The notes: generated from the letters alone by a model not told the origin. Positions 29,146-39,208 are shown, counted from the stretch's first letter. The stretch: 64,000 nucleotides of DNA from Leptospira limi (GCF_026151395.1 NZ_JAMQPV010000001.1:1862501-1926500), one strand, 5' to 3'. Numbers and translations are program-made.

Positions 29146-30252
29146 TTAAAGATTTTTTTCAGAATATACTTGGTTTCTACCTTTTCGTTTTGCTTCATAT
29201 AAATATTCGTCGGCAAGGTTGATGATCGATTCGGGATTCGTTGTTTGGTCTCTTAAGATGGAGATTCCTACACTAGTCGAACACTGAAGTTCCTTTCCCT
29301 TGATTGGTATTTTTAAGGAATTAAATGTACGTCGGATTTTTTCCGCGGTCACAATGGCTCCATCCAAGTCAGTATTTGGTAATAATACCAAAAACTCTTC
29401 TCCTCCCCACCTTGCTGGAAAGTCTTGTTTTCGTAAGGAAGTTTTTAATACACTAGCAAATTCAACGAGCACTAAGTCTCCGATTTCATGTCCATATGTA
29501 TCGTTAATGGATTTGAATAGATCTAAATCGAACAATAAGAATGCAATGGGATAGGGTGAGGTGCTCCGGTGTTGCCGTGCCATTTCAATTTCTAAATTAG
29601 AAAAAAAAGATCTACGATTTGAAATGCCTGTTAGTGGATCAGTCATTGCAATTGCTAATAATTTTTCGTTAACATCCGTTAATGAAGAAAACAACTTTGA
29701 AACAATTTGATTCACTATGAATGCACTTCCTCCGAGTAATAAAGAGGAGATAAAGATACTGAGTAATGTAGGTTTTACAGGTGGCATTAAGATATTTACA
29801 AGTGGTATCACATCATAATACACAAAAAATCCCATGGCGCTAAATAAGACCGTTGCTAAAAAAGCATTGTAAACACCATAATTTCGATCAAGTGACATAC
29901 TGCTGAGTGCAATAGAACCTAGATACCCAAGAATAAAAAATGAAGTGATATGTCCCGTTCCATAGGCAAGGACAGTAAGCCAAATCAAATCAAAGGTCGC
30001 GGGAACATAACCACTCCACCAAACATCTTTTTCTACTAAGATATCAAAGTGGATGAGTAAAAACCAAATTACGGAAAAAACTAAATGTACCGAACCAATC
30101 ACAACAATCCAAGGAAGTTGGAAGTGGTAAAATACCAAAACCATCACAAGAGTATAGATACATCTTGCTAAATTTGCAGTTTGGAATTTTTCGGATCCAG
30201 AATTGGTTTGGGAACTCGCTGATAAGTTTAAATGTTCTGTATTTGACTTCAT
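29146..30252 (-). CDS. Membrane diguanylate cyclase (GGDEF)
   Basis: This 368-residue protein has about six N-terminal TM helices (about residues 28-190) and a C-terminal GGDEF domain. The A-site reads RWGGEEFLVLLP and the upstream inhibitory I-site RxxD is present (RKQD, five residues before the GGEEF). Other motifs are DPLTGISNRRSF and FDLDLFKSINDTYGHEIGD. It should make cyclic di-GMP with product inhibition. The integral sensor region resembles other uncharacterised Leptospira membrane sensors. The gap 30253-30581 shows nothing beyond possible promoter sequences for the flanking genes. Confidence 0.9.
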   Translation of the reverse strand: MKSNTEHLNLSASSQTNSGSEKFQTANLARCIYTLVMVLVFYHFQLPWIVVIGSVHLVFSVIWFLLIHFDILVEKDVWWSGYVPATFDLIWLTVLAYGTGHITSFFILGYLGSIALSSMSLDRNYGVYNAFLATVLFSAMGFFVYYDVIPLVNILMPPVKPTLLSIFISSLLLGGSAFIVNQIVSKLFSSLTDVNEKLLAIAMTDPLTGISNRRSFFSNLEIEMARQHRSTSPYPIAFLLFDLDLFKSINDTYGHEIGDLVLVEFASVLKTSLRKQDFPARWGGEEFLVLLPNTDLDGAIVTAEKIRRTFNSLKIPIKGKELQCSTSVGISILRDQTTNPESIINLADEYLYEAKRKGRNQVYSEKNL

Positions 30253-30581
30253 TGAATATTGGTTCTATCGATAATTGATTGTGTTTACTAGGGACAAGTC
30301 CTGAGAAAAAAGAAGAGGATCAATAAAGGAAAGGGACTTCACCATGACGACGACTCAAATAAATTATTTTTTTAAACTACGTCAATGAATTTAAATTCGT
30401 ATGAATCTTGGTTGTTTCTTTTTGCTTAACTCTACATACGATACACTGAGACAATCTTACATTTGACCCATTGAATTATTTTTGGAAATAAACATAAGTC
30501 AGTATTCCGGTTGGCAATAAATTTCTTTCATTTGACAAATTTACGATCTTGGTTGGAATCATTCTATCTAGAGGGTTTGGA

Positions 30582-31847
30582 TTGGAAATTCGAGGAAACC
30601 AATATTATAAATACGTAATTCTCCTTATCTCATTCATGATCCTGAATTGCGAACTCCCAAAACTCGGGAATGGTTGTGATCCAAACTCAGAATCTTTCCG
30701 TGATTTTTATTTAGCAAGGATCCTCACGGATGATGACCGTGAATTTTGTGGTTCTCGTGCCCCCAATAAATCCATTTGTGAAATGGATCCTCTTTCCATC
30801 ATCCAACCTCGTCGTTGGAAGTATGTGGCCGAAGAACTAAAAAAACAAGCAGCATTAGGTACTGACGGAGTGAGTTTTCAAACTTTCACCCAACCAGTAA
30901 CGGGTTTAGCCAAATGGCTTGGTGGTGTTCTCACTAACCAAGATTTGGTGTATTCTCTTCCCTACAATCGATCTGATTTATTGGTCATTGACCCCACACA
31001 AAATTCCTCATCCAATGTGAATACAACATCGTCTGGATCGGCGCAATGGGAAGGAGGGGTTCTTGCACCAAATGGTAAAATTTATGGAATCCCAAGAGAT
31101 GCCAATCAAATCCTAGTGTTTGATCCAGCTTCTAATCAAAGTTATTTTTTAACTTCTCCAATAACAGGTGTTGGTAAGTGGCGAGGTGGTATTCTTGCTC
31201 CAAATGGTCTTATCTATGGGATACCCAATTCTGCGAATCAAATTTTAGTCATAGACCCTCAAACAGATTTGGTTCGTCTCATCCCTTCACCAGTCTCATT
31301 ATCAAATATGTGGGAAGGAGGTGTGCTTGCTCCTAATGGAAAAATCTATGCATTCCCAGTTGATATCGATTCAATTTTTGTTTTGGATCCTTATTCAGAA
31401 AGAACGTATACAATCCCTTCACCAAAAACAGGTTTAGGAAAGTGGAGGCATGCTGTAGTAACATCAGATGGTTTGTTAGTAGGTATTCCTTCAAACGATT
31501 CCGACTTTATCTTTTTAAACCCTACTAATGATTCGGTATCCCTTCGAACTTCTCCAACAAGTGGGACAGGAAAATGGAGAGGTGGTATTTTTTCTGCTGA
31601 TGGAAGGATTATTACAATCCCTGCCGATATCACAGATATACTTGCGATTGATCCAGTCACGTTTACTTATACAACACATAATACGGGAATTGGGACTGGT
31701 AATAAATGGGGAGACGGGGTTCTGGCACCTAACGGAAAGATAGTTGCCGTACCACATACATATGATTCAATCCTGACGATTAATACCGGTTCTAGGGGTA
31801 AGATATGTAAAAATCTTCTACTTAGCTCGTATTGGAATGTATATTAA
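30582..31847 (+). CDS. Seven-repeat propeller lipoprotein with Cys-module leader
   Basis: The frame opens at TTG 30549, but TTG 30582 is better placed, 6 nt after AGAGGG (30570-30575), giving 421 residues. The signal ends at FMILNC (lipid Cys23), followed by the same Cys module as in the lipoproteins at 9922 and 18025 (C23, C32-D, C56-G). Then come seven ~48-residue units of the form GKWxGGVLAPNGKIYGIPxxxxQILVIDP, consistent with a seven-bladed beta-propeller. Function unknown; probable surface location is inferred from lipidation and the absence of retention signals I can recognise. Confidence 0.85.
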   Translation: MEIRGNQYYKYVILLISFMILNCELPKLGNGCDPNSESFRDFYLARILTDDDREFCGSRAPNKSICEMDPLSIIQPRRWKYVAEELKKQAALGTDGVSFQTFTQPVTGLAKWLGGVLTNQDLVYSLPYNRSDLLVIDPTQNSSSNVNTTSSGSAQWEGGVLAPNGKIYGIPRDANQILVFDPASNQSYFLTSPITGVGKWRGGILAPNGLIYGIPNSANQILVIDPQTDLVRLIPSPVSLSNMWEGGVLAPNGKIYAFPVDIDSIFVLDPYSERTYTIPSPKTGLGKWRHAVVTSDGLLVGIPSNDSDFIFLNPTNDSVSLRTSPTSGTGKWRGGIFSADGRIITIPADITDILAIDPVTFTYTTHNTGIGTGNKWGDGVLAPNGKIVAVPHTYDSILTINTGSRGKICKNLLLSSYWNVY

Positions 31848-31879
31848 TATACTAAAAAAAAGAACTATCTAAATTTCAT

Positions 31880-31908
31880 TTGACTTTGTTCTTTTTACAC
31901 ACTACTAA
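31880..31908 (+). promoter_or_regulatory. Sigma-70-like promoter immediately before an unknown gene
   Basis: TTGACT (31880-31885), a 17-nt spacer and TACTAA (31903-31908). The predicted start of transcription falls at or within about 2 nt of the ATG at 31914, so the message could be leaderless. Confidence 0.35.
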
Positions 31909-31913
31909 TAGTC

Positions 31914-32804
31914 ATGCGATGGAAGGCCTCTCAATTTTGGAAAAACGCATCGCCAAATGAGCTTCTATCTTTTTTCTCCTCAATTGACAAAGGCGAAGAT
32001 CTTAAATCATTAGCAGAGCACATGTTGTCAGATACTGAGTTTTGTGACTTGGTATTCGAATATTTATGGTTGTTACGCACAGAGGACGCGACAAAACAAT
32101 TTCTAAACGATCCAAACATAACCCCTGAACTATTGATGCGATTCATTTATTTTGGATATGGAAAACAGTTTTTATTAGACCATTTTGATTCCAATGCTTA
32201 CTTTTTGCAAATTCGAGCTCTGTTTGATTCTGCTCAAAGTTTACGAATATTATCTCTTGGTGAAGAGATGGATCGTGACCCTACTTTAAAAATCCATCTC
32301 CTTTCGAATTTGGACCCACAAACTTGGGAAGCTTACTTTGATCTCTTAGAAGAAAAAAATATGACAATGCAAACCTTGCTCGGAATATTTTCGAACCTAA
32401 GGGAAAATGAAATACGTAAGATTTTATTAAACAGCCATACCTTGTATTATTATTTAAGAATGATGATGGTATCCGGAAATCAAAAGACTGAAGAATTCAG
32501 TGATAAGGAAATGGAAAATCGAAAACGACTTGAGGCAATTTTAAGCTCCATTCATGTCTGGGAAACTTTTTGCCAGGAAGTAAAGGATAAGTATGATTTG
32601 CAAAAAGAAATCAATTTAACTCCCAAAGAAAGAGATTCAAATCGTATGTCTCTCGTTTTAAAAGAACTTACAAAGATAGCTACCGCAGATCGAAATGATG
32701 TATTAGTGTATTTAAAAGGCAATGGTATCATCCTCGACTCCTGGGAAGAGACAACTCTGCAGTCTGCCCTATTAAATTATGATCGAGTAGGAAAGTATTT
32801 TTAA
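31914..32804 (+). CDS. Unknown helical protein
   Basis: This 296-residue protein is predominantly alpha-helical, rich in Leu, Glu and aromatic residues, with no signal peptide or TM segment. I do not recognise a family. Repeating helices such as PELLMRFIYFGYGKQFLLDHF and QTLLGIFSNLRENEIRKILLN suggest a HEAT-like solenoid. It is preceded by a good promoter and no obvious ribosome site. It converges with the iron operon, ending 54 nt from the TonB receptor stop. Confidence 0.7.
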   Translation: MRWKASQFWKNASPNELLSFFSSIDKGEDLKSLAEHMLSDTEFCDLVFEYLWLLRTEDATKQFLNDPNITPELLMRFIYFGYGKQFLLDHFDSNAYFLQIRALFDSAQSLRILSLGEEMDRDPTLKIHLLSNLDPQTWEAYFDLLEEKNMTMQTLLGIFSNLRENEIRKILLNSHTLYYYLRMMMVSGNQKTEEFSDKEMENRKRLEAILSSIHVWETFCQEVKDKYDLQKEINLTPKERDSNRMSLVLKELTKIATADRNDVLVYLKGNGIILDSWEETTLQSALLNYDRVGKYF

Positions 32805-32858
32805 TCCCTTTCCATGCTTATAATTTGGTTGGTTCCCATTGGGCTCGTAAATTACGTA

Positions 32859-35240
32859 TTATAATTCCAAAGTAAAACCAACATTGATTTGGCGGAATGG
32901 ACCAGGTTGGATCCCAGTTGGTAACCTTCCCGAGACATATTGTTTGTCTTGGATGTTTTTTGCATTGATGAACACTGACCATTTGTCAGGTGAACGGTAA
33001 CCCAAACTAGTATTCCATAATTCTACTTTTGGAATGATCCCTTTGTTTCCATCTTCCGATTCATCTTTTGTGTTTAGTAAATCTGAATATTGTTTTCCAA
33101 TGTATTGGTATTCTAGACGACCATAATACCCTTGAGGTGACGATATCGAAATTGCTGTTGTAATTGTTTCTTTTGGAACATACGGTAAATAATTTCCTGT
33201 TGTATCACTTGAAATGAATTGGTAATTATTGACTGTATAAGCTGGTACAATCTCTATCAATTCACGGCCATCACTAGTTTGGGATACTGGGAAAGGATTA
33301 AAACTTCTTGATTTGGCTTCAATGCGAGAGTAAATCAACTCAATGGGAATTCTCCATTCTGATTTTTGCATTTTTGCTGGATCCCAAACGACAACTGCTT
33401 CACCACCAGTATGTGTAGAGTAACCTGTGTTAGTTGGCCTGATTCCGTTTTCACCACCAACTTCGTTCACGTTGATGATTTGATCACGAAAATACATTTT
33501 ATAACCAACTAGTTCTGTATAAAGATAAGAAGTTAGATCACCTCTTATACCTGATTCGTAATTTGTAGAAGTTTCTGGTTTGAGTCGATAGTCATTACCT
33601 TGTGGGCTAAAAGAAGTTCCAAAGGTAGGAGGAGAAAATCCTTTATGAGCTCCTGAAAACCAAATGAATTTTTTTGTGATATCATAAGTGATTCCAATTC
33701 CAGGAAGGATGATATGAGTTCTGGATTCACTAGAACTCCTTCTATTGACAGAAACATCATTAGGTAAAACAGCACCTAATCTGTAATCTTCTTGTGTTGC
33801 TTGCCTTCTTGTTGTAATTGCTTTTTGTCTCACTTCTTCATATCGAATCCCTGGAATCAATTTCCAATTTTCAGACAATTGAATTCTGTCTTGGAAATAA
33901 GAGGCAAAGGCTTCAATTTTTCTTTCTTGTCGGTTAAGGTTAAAATTCGGTAATGAAGGTTGTAATAGATTATTCGTGAGGGATTCGTCTTGAAGACTTG
34001 CTTTGGTTAGATACCCTAATGGATCGTCTGTTTTTTTTACATTTGTTTGTGTGAGATTATTTTCACCATGGAATCTGACTCCGAGATCTGTTTCGTGTTT
34101 TAAACCAAATGTATTAAATTTGGATTCAAGTTTTGTTTCTACTCCGCCAACTAAGAAAGATTGGTCCCTGCTTGTATATGTTTCACGCATATAGATACTG
34201 TCACCAGGTCGATTTCCAATGATTCCAGGAGAGTAGGTTCTGAGAGTATCTATTGGCGGATTTAAATAATCTCCTTCATCGGATTTTCCAGATAAAAAGT
34301 CTTGTCTTGCCCAATTTCTTTCCGCTTGGGAAACATATCCTCGAATAATGATAGCATGTTCATCAGTTAATTTCCAGTTATGTGAAATTATGGTTTGGCT
34401 ACGATTTAATTGTTTTTCATCATATTTAGCTGGATTGATTCTTGGGTCTTTCCAAAATAAACCTTGCGACAAACCTAAGTAAGTCGACTGCGCATTTTGC
34501 ATATGATAACCTAATTTGATTGTTGTGCTATGGTTCTCATTCCAATCTTGAATCCATTTAACGTTTCCTTCGGTTACATCAAAATTTTGATAATTACGAA
34601 ATCCATTTCCTTGTTTTCTTAAGAGAGAAACTTCAAAAGCACTTGATCCAAAACTTTTACCATATGAATTATATGTGGAAAGATAACCATTTTCACCACC
34701 TACGTTTTTTGTATAAAAAGTCGATTCAACTGGCGGACGTTTGGTGACAAAATTTACAATTCCACCAATTGTATTGGGTCCAAATAAAATGGAACCAGAT
34801 CCTTTAATCACTTCAATTCTTTCCATTCTTTCAATTGATGGAGAGTAATAACTTTCTGGTTGCCCATAAGGAGAGAGAGATGTGAGAATACCATCTTCAA
34901 GAATTAGTGTTTTTCTTGATTCTTCATTACTTACCCCTCGAAATCCGATATTAGGCGTGAGTCCTGCTGCGTCTTGGAACCTAACGCTTGCTCCAGGAGC
35001 CCTCCTTAATGCTTCCATTGGATCAGTTGGTGATGCTTCTTGTAGATATTTATTATCGAGGATATAAGCAGAACCTGGGATTTTTTTTAGGTCTTCTTTT
35101 TTGTTACCAATGACATGGATTCCTTCGTTCTTTTGAGAAGTTGGTTCTTTCTCTTCTGTCCCAGATTGTGCGTAATTTTTTTGACTCAGTAAGAAAAAGA
35201 GAACAAGAAGTAAGAGGAAGTGAAATCGGAAAGTATTCAT
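32859..35240 (-). CDS. TonB-dependent outer-membrane receptor
   Basis: The 793-residue protein has a signal peptide (to about residue 25), a TonB-box-like IHVIGN, a plug domain (about 45-165: IPGSAYILDNKYL, APGASVRFQDAAGLTPNIGFRGV, VIKGSGSILFGPNTIGGIVNFVTK) and a ~620-residue barrel ending in RQINVGFTLEL. Plug signatures suit siderophore or metal-chelate receptors of the FecA class; the actual ligand is not readable. It is the last gene of a five-gene operon and overlaps the carboxylase-like gene by 4 nt. Confidence 0.92.
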   Translation of the reverse strand: MNTFRFHFLLLLVLFFLLSQKNYAQSGTEEKEPTSQKNEGIHVIGNKKEDLKKIPGSAYILDNKYLQEASPTDPMEALRRAPGASVRFQDAAGLTPNIGFRGVSNEESRKTLILEDGILTSLSPYGQPESYYSPSIERMERIEVIKGSGSILFGPNTIGGIVNFVTKRPPVESTFYTKNVGGENGYLSTYNSYGKSFGSSAFEVSLLRKQGNGFRNYQNFDVTEGNVKWIQDWNENHSTTIKLGYHMQNAQSTYLGLSQGLFWKDPRINPAKYDEKQLNRSQTIISHNWKLTDEHAIIIRGYVSQAERNWARQDFLSGKSDEGDYLNPPIDTLRTYSPGIIGNRPGDSIYMRETYTSRDQSFLVGGVETKLESKFNTFGLKHETDLGVRFHGENNLTQTNVKKTDDPLGYLTKASLQDESLTNNLLQPSLPNFNLNRQERKIEAFASYFQDRIQLSENWKLIPGIRYEEVRQKAITTRRQATQEDYRLGAVLPNDVSVNRRSSSESRTHIILPGIGITYDITKKFIWFSGAHKGFSPPTFGTSFSPQGNDYRLKPETSTNYESGIRGDLTSYLYTELVGYKMYFRDQIINVNEVGGENGIRPTNTGYSTHTGGEAVVVWDPAKMQKSEWRIPIELIYSRIEAKSRSFNPFPVSQTSDGRELIEIVPAYTVNNYQFISSDTTGNYLPYVPKETITTAISISSPQGYYGRLEYQYIGKQYSDLLNTKDESEDGNKGIIPKVELWNTSLGYRSPDKWSVFINAKNIQDKQYVSGRLPTGIQPGPFRQINVGFTLEL

Positions 35241-36562
35241 CGAATGAGTCCTTTTAATGGTAAAAAATTAATTTCAATTTTAGTTAAATCTAGATCGGGT
35301 GAGAATAAGGGCCTTGCTTGTTTACCGTTCAATGATACATGAGATTGAACATACACTGGTAGACCACTTTGGCCTGTTTCGATTGCGGCTTTCGATTGGA
35401 TGTGTTTGGCGTATTGAATGAGATGTTCAGGTTGAATCACCATCATTCTGTATTGGTATTCTGTAAGTTCGTTCCTTGGATCAATGGATTTGCCTTGGAC
35501 AAAAAAGAGGGCTTCACCCACTTTATCGGCTACCATCACTTGCCATGAAAATTTAATCCCTTCTTCTGTCCAAATCACCTGACCAGGATAAATTAAGTGG
35601 CGAAAAGGAATTAGAATTTGAAATAGAAGGAAAACAATGAGAATCCATTCGATTGGGAACAAACGACTGTTTGATGGCATTTCATTCTCATCGTCTTCCA
35701 ATTGAATCTTATGATCATTCTGTTTAAGAAATCGATTCCATACTTGTTTTGGCCAGTTTGGAGGAAAAAATACTAAAGAAGATAAACTCATCACAATTGG
35801 AAAAACACCAATCGGAAATAAAAACGACGTAAATGAATGAAAGAGAAGGACAAGACTCCATGCATACAATCGAAAGCGGCGGATACTTAGTAAAAAAGGT
35901 ATCGATAGATCAAATAGGATCCCAATCCATGAGAAAACATAAGCGGTAACTGGTAATCCAAGAATTGGATCGAGCCAAGGAAGTTTCCCTTCGGATTGGT
36001 ATAACCATAATTTTAAAGGTAATGCTTCCCACATCCAATCGGGTTGTAATTTGGCAAGTCCACCAAAAAAATAAACCAATCCAATTTGCAAACGAAATGC
36101 AACAATCCATAGTTTTGCGATTGGAATGGGAGTATGGATCCAATTTTGAATTCCTATGAGCGGTGTATCATATTTTGAGATTGGAGATAACCAAAGTAAA
36201 AAACCTAAAATCGAAATCAGATAATAATGATTTAGGTAAATGGTTGCATCTATAAAATGAAACCAAGTGAATCCGATTGTAAAAATCAATAAATTAATTC
36301 TTACAAAATAACCAAGTAAAATGCCAATGGAAGTTAAAAGTAAAATGAAAAAGAGAAGGTATGTAAAAGTTGATGGTATATTTGGAATCCATTCCAGGCC
36401 AAAATGTTTGAAGAAAAAAGTAGGTTGGACGAGGTAGGTATGGATCCATCCAAAATAAAAGTATCGAATGACGACGATCGTCGTTGTAAGCCCATAACCA
36501 AATCTTAGAAACTGTAATGATAAAGAGGAGACGGGGTGATTAAAATTTTTAATCACCGTCAT
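35237..36562 (-). CDS. Vitamin-K-dependent gamma-carboxylase-like HTTM membrane protein
   Basis: The frame opens at TTG 36589, but ATG 36562 is preferred because GGAG lies 9 nt before it; numbering is from that Met (441 residues). The N-terminal ~270 residues are an HTTM domain with several TM helices. The family's key residues are visible: His112 in YLNHYYL (aligning with human GGCX H160) and Lys171 in GGLAKLQPDW (aligning with GGCX K218). The C-terminal part carries the carboxylase-type motifs WTEEGIKFSWQVMV and VSLNGKQARPLFSPDLDL. It could use reduced quinone and CO2 or oxygen to modify a protein or carry out epoxidation; a substrate is unknown. It lies between the second imelysin-like gene (14-nt overlap) and the TonB receptor. 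Confidence 0.85.
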   Translation of the reverse strand: MTVIKNFNHPVSSLSLQFLRFGYGLTTTIVVIRYFYFGWIHTYLVQPTFFFKHFGLEWIPNIPSTFTYLLFFILLLTSIGILLGYFVRINLLIFTIGFTWFHFIDATIYLNHYYLISILGFLLWLSPISKYDTPLIGIQNWIHTPIPIAKLWIVAFRLQIGLVYFFGGLAKLQPDWMWEALPLKLWLYQSEGKLPWLDPILGLPVTAYVFSWIGILFDLSIPFLLSIRRFRLYAWSLVLLFHSFTSFLFPIGVFPIVMSLSSLVFFPPNWPKQVWNRFLKQNDHKIQLEDDENEMPSNSRLFPIEWILIVFLLFQILIPFRHLIYPGQVIWTEEGIKFSWQVMVADKVGEALFFVQGKSIDPRNELTEYQYRMMVIQPEHLIQYAKHIQSKAAIETGQSGLPVYVQSHVSLNGKQARPLFSPDLDLTKIEINFLPLKGLIR

Positions 36563-37685
36563 TGGTACTCGCTCCAATGGTCCCACCAAGAGAACTAATT
36601 AATTCTGTGCTGATCATCACTCTGAGTTCTTTGAATTCATCTAACATTAACTCTACATCCTGATTCCCGTTTGTAATAGCATTTTGTAAAGTTCCATACT
36701 TTGTTTTAAGATTATTAACGGATGTAGTTGTTGCTTTAATTTGTTCTTGTAGCCTTGGGACTATGGATTCGTTTCTGAGAGATAAAAATCGATAGAGTCC
36801 TACGTCTCCTAAATCAGAAATTCCTTGTAAATTTTGGATGAGTGAGTCTAAGGATAAATTTGCATAGGGAGTTTCCACTTTTGTAATATCTTTTACGCCT
36901 AAATTGGTTGCACGTAAGCCAGAAGGTTCGGCAATTTTAATATCGATCATTGTATTACAGAAAAAAACCAATTGGTTTGTAATTTCAGTTAAACCGTCTT
37001 TTGTATTTGGGTAATCAACACTTCCTTTCCCAGCTGTTGTGAAGGAATTATAAAACGAAGATGATCTGGATTTATCCCAATAGTATAGTAACAATCCTGA
37101 TTGTGTTTTAATGTCTTGAATGAGTTTGGTTAAGTATGTTTTTCGATTAGTATCTGCAAATGCTGTATTGGTAGTTGTAACATTGTCTTTGAAAAGTAGA
37201 TATTCAACTGCATCCATACCATCAACTCTTAATCCAGTTGGTGCTAAATTAGAAGTGATTTTTGATTCAATGGAAGTTGGATCAATGGGATAGGATCTAG
37301 TAAAACTATCTAAATATAAATACACATTATAAGGAATTGATGCGGGACCAAAATAGGCCCATTCAATTTGCCGATAGGCTAAATCTGCATCAATCCAAGC
37401 ATTTCTTACATTTGTAAGGTTTGTAACATCAGATGTTGTTACATATGCATTGGCAGCAGTCTGCAAGGCGCTTATTTTGTTGTTTAAATTGGTATATTTA
37501 GGAAGGATTAGATTATTAGAAATATCCAGCAGTAAACTGGAAGTTGAATAGTTTCGAAAGTAAGTATCAACAAGTCCTAATATTTGGGCATTATCAGAGG
37601 ATTGGCCAGGTTTTGTTCCACAATTGACCAGTAGTATGTAGAAACTATAGAAGATAATTTTTGATCGAATGCTGTTTGTTTTCAT
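36549..37685 (-). CDS. Imelysin-like lipoprotein 2 (GxDxxE variant)
   Basis: This 378-residue protein has a lipoprotein signal ending LLVNC (lipid Cys22), followed by an all-helical imelysin fold. The usual GxHxxE motif is replaced by GMDAVE (residues 156-161), so His becomes Asp158 while Glu161 is kept. Imelysin proteins are iron-regulated periplasmic or surface proteins thought to bind iron or its carrier. It overlaps DUF1111 upstream by 4 nt and the carboxylase-like gene downstream by 14 nt. Confidence 0.85.
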   Translation of the reverse strand: MKTNSIRSKIIFYSFYILLVNCGTKPGQSSDNAQILGLVDTYFRNYSTSSLLLDISNNLILPKYTNLNNKISALQTAANAYVTTSDVTNLTNVRNAWIDADLAYRQIEWAYFGPASIPYNVYLYLDSFTRSYPIDPTSIESKITSNLAPTGLRVDGMDAVEYLLFKDNVTTTNTAFADTNRKTYLTKLIQDIKTQSGLLLYYWDKSRSSSFYNSFTTAGKGSVDYPNTKDGLTEITNQLVFFCNTMIDIKIAEPSGLRATNLGVKDITKVETPYANLSLDSLIQNLQGISDLGDVGLYRFLSLRNESIVPRLQEQIKATTTSVNNLKTKYGTLQNAITNGNQDVELMLDEFKELRVMISTELISSLGGTIGASTNDGD

Positions 37686-39208
37686 AATGATTTTAGAAAT
37701 GAAATTAATTTGGTTCTTTGGTCTTTGGTTAATGACTTAAAGCTATTTTTGGATTGTTCTGCTTCGCCACCATGCCAAAGAATCGCTTCCTGGATTCCTC
37801 TTGCCCTGCCGTCATGTAATAGAAGTTCATGACCATTGACTCTTTCGATCAGACCCAATCCCCATAATGGTGTTGTCCTCCATTCATTCCCACTCGCTTT
37901 AAAATCAGGTCGGAAATCACTTAGCCCATCTCCCATATCATGGATGAGTAAATCTGTATAAGGCCTAATCTCTTGGTTTGCTACTTCAGGAATAGGATGA
38001 TCTCCTGTTTTGATTCTAGGGATATGACAAGATGCACATCCTATTTGAATGAAAATTTCTTTTCCTTTTCTAACATCTTCAGTTTTCCATCCCCTTCGGC
38101 CAGGAACACTGACTAAACTTGTATAGAATGTAACTCTCGCTAGACGATCATTTGAAATTTCAGGATTTGTTCCGTTTCCAGTGGGACTGGAGGAGCATAA
38201 GTTTTGCCCTGTTGCGCAATTTTCTGTAGGAAAAATGGATGTTGTGAGACCAATGTCTCCAAGAAAGGCACTCGCATTTTGGTGGTTTAAGTTTGGTTGG
38301 TTTGCTTTCCAACCAAATCTACCTAAGAACGTTTTAGCTTGTGCGGTGTCCCAAACAATATTAGGTCTACCTGAAATCCCATCTCCATTTGTATCGAATT
38401 CATCAGCAAACGATCGTATGGTGGCTTCTGGGATTGCTTCCAGTAAGCCGAGTCCTGGCATCATAGGTGATGTTCTTGGTGAGATCAGATAGGATCCAGA
38501 AGCATTGTTTGTTGGGTGGTAAGGTTGGCCAGGGTTTGCTACGTTGATTTGAGTGGCTCCACCTCCCACATTCCATGTGATTGCATAACTTGGTTTTCTT
38601 AATGAATAGGACTCTCCATCGGGAAAGGTTCCTGGTTCCTCTGTATACGTAATGGTAACAATTCCTTCTTTTGGAATTTGAGTCCCAGTTCCATATTCGA
38701 TAATCCCTTCTGTGTTCAATTGTGTCCCGAAATTTGTCATCGCAACAGGTCCCCCTGTTGTTGGGTTGTTTCCTGGAATACTCAAACGAATCAACATGGA
38801 GGATAAACTTGTTCCGTCTGCGGGAGGGCGTCCACGTCCATCCTTTACATGGCAACTTTGGCAAGACCTGTTATTAAAAACTGGGCCAAGTCCAGTAACT
38901 GAAGAGTTACCTGCCGGTAACCATGTTCGGTTAAAGTTAGCATTTCCATCTTGGAAATCAATAGACCTTCTGGAATCTAAAACATTGGCAGCTTCAAGAT
39001 CAAAGGCAGATTCTGTTGAATCGAATGTTGTGGTTTCTCCACCACTGTATTGTTCGCAAGGGTCGTTCAGTGAGTCTCCCGCAGAACAGGAAGTAGCAGA
39101 TAAAAGTGCCACAAGTAACAAAGAATTTTTCTCGTCATCATTTGGATTGGTTTTGCAATTCACAATGGCAAATGATATTAGAACAAGGATAAGGTGGATG
39201 TATTTCAT
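37682..39208 (-). CDS. Di-heme DUF1111 (thiol-oxidoreductase-like) lipoprotein
   Basis: This 508-residue protein has a lipobox ending IVNC (lipid Cys18), an Asp/Asn-rich linker with a short hydrophobic patch (NDDEKNSLLLVALLS), and two c-type heme motifs, CQSCH at 116-120 and CASCH at 391-395. The family motif GxGLLEAIP and the 'FGWKANQPNLNHQNASAFLGDIG' block are present. DUF1111 proteins resemble di-heme peroxidase relatives and are repeatedly found beside imelysins. Role in iron redox chemistry (for example reduction of ferric chelates) is inferred. Thirteen nt separate it from imelysin 1. Confidence 0.92.
   Translation of the reverse strand: MKYIHLILVLISFAIVNCKTNPNDDEKNSLLLVALLSATSCSAGDSLNDPCEQYSGGETTTFDSTESAFDLEAANVLDSRRSIDFQDGNANFNRTWLPAGNSSVTGLGPVFNNRSCQSCHVKDGRGRPPADGTSLSSMLIRLSIPGNNPTTGGPVAMTNFGTQLNTEGIIEYGTGTQIPKEGIVTITYTEEPGTFPDGESYSLRKPSYAITWNVGGGATQINVANPGQPYHPTNNASGSYLISPRTSPMMPGLGLLEAIPEATIRSFADEFDTNGDGISGRPNIVWDTAQAKTFLGRFGWKANQPNLNHQNASAFLGDIGLTTSIFPTENCATGQNLCSSSPTGNGTNPEISNDRLARVTFYTSLVSVPGRRGWKTEDVRKGKEIFIQIGCASCHIPRIKTGDHPIPEVANQEIRPYTDLLIHDMGDGLSDFRPDFKASGNEWRTTPLWGLGLIERVNGHELLLHDGRARGIQEAILWHGGEAEQSKNSFKSLTKDQRTKLISFLKSL

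Noticed and set aside
29646..29690. TTAACA-like palindrome inside the diguanylate cyclase gene
   Set aside because: Only a partial match (TTAACATCCGTTAA), and it lies inside coding sequence; probably chance.
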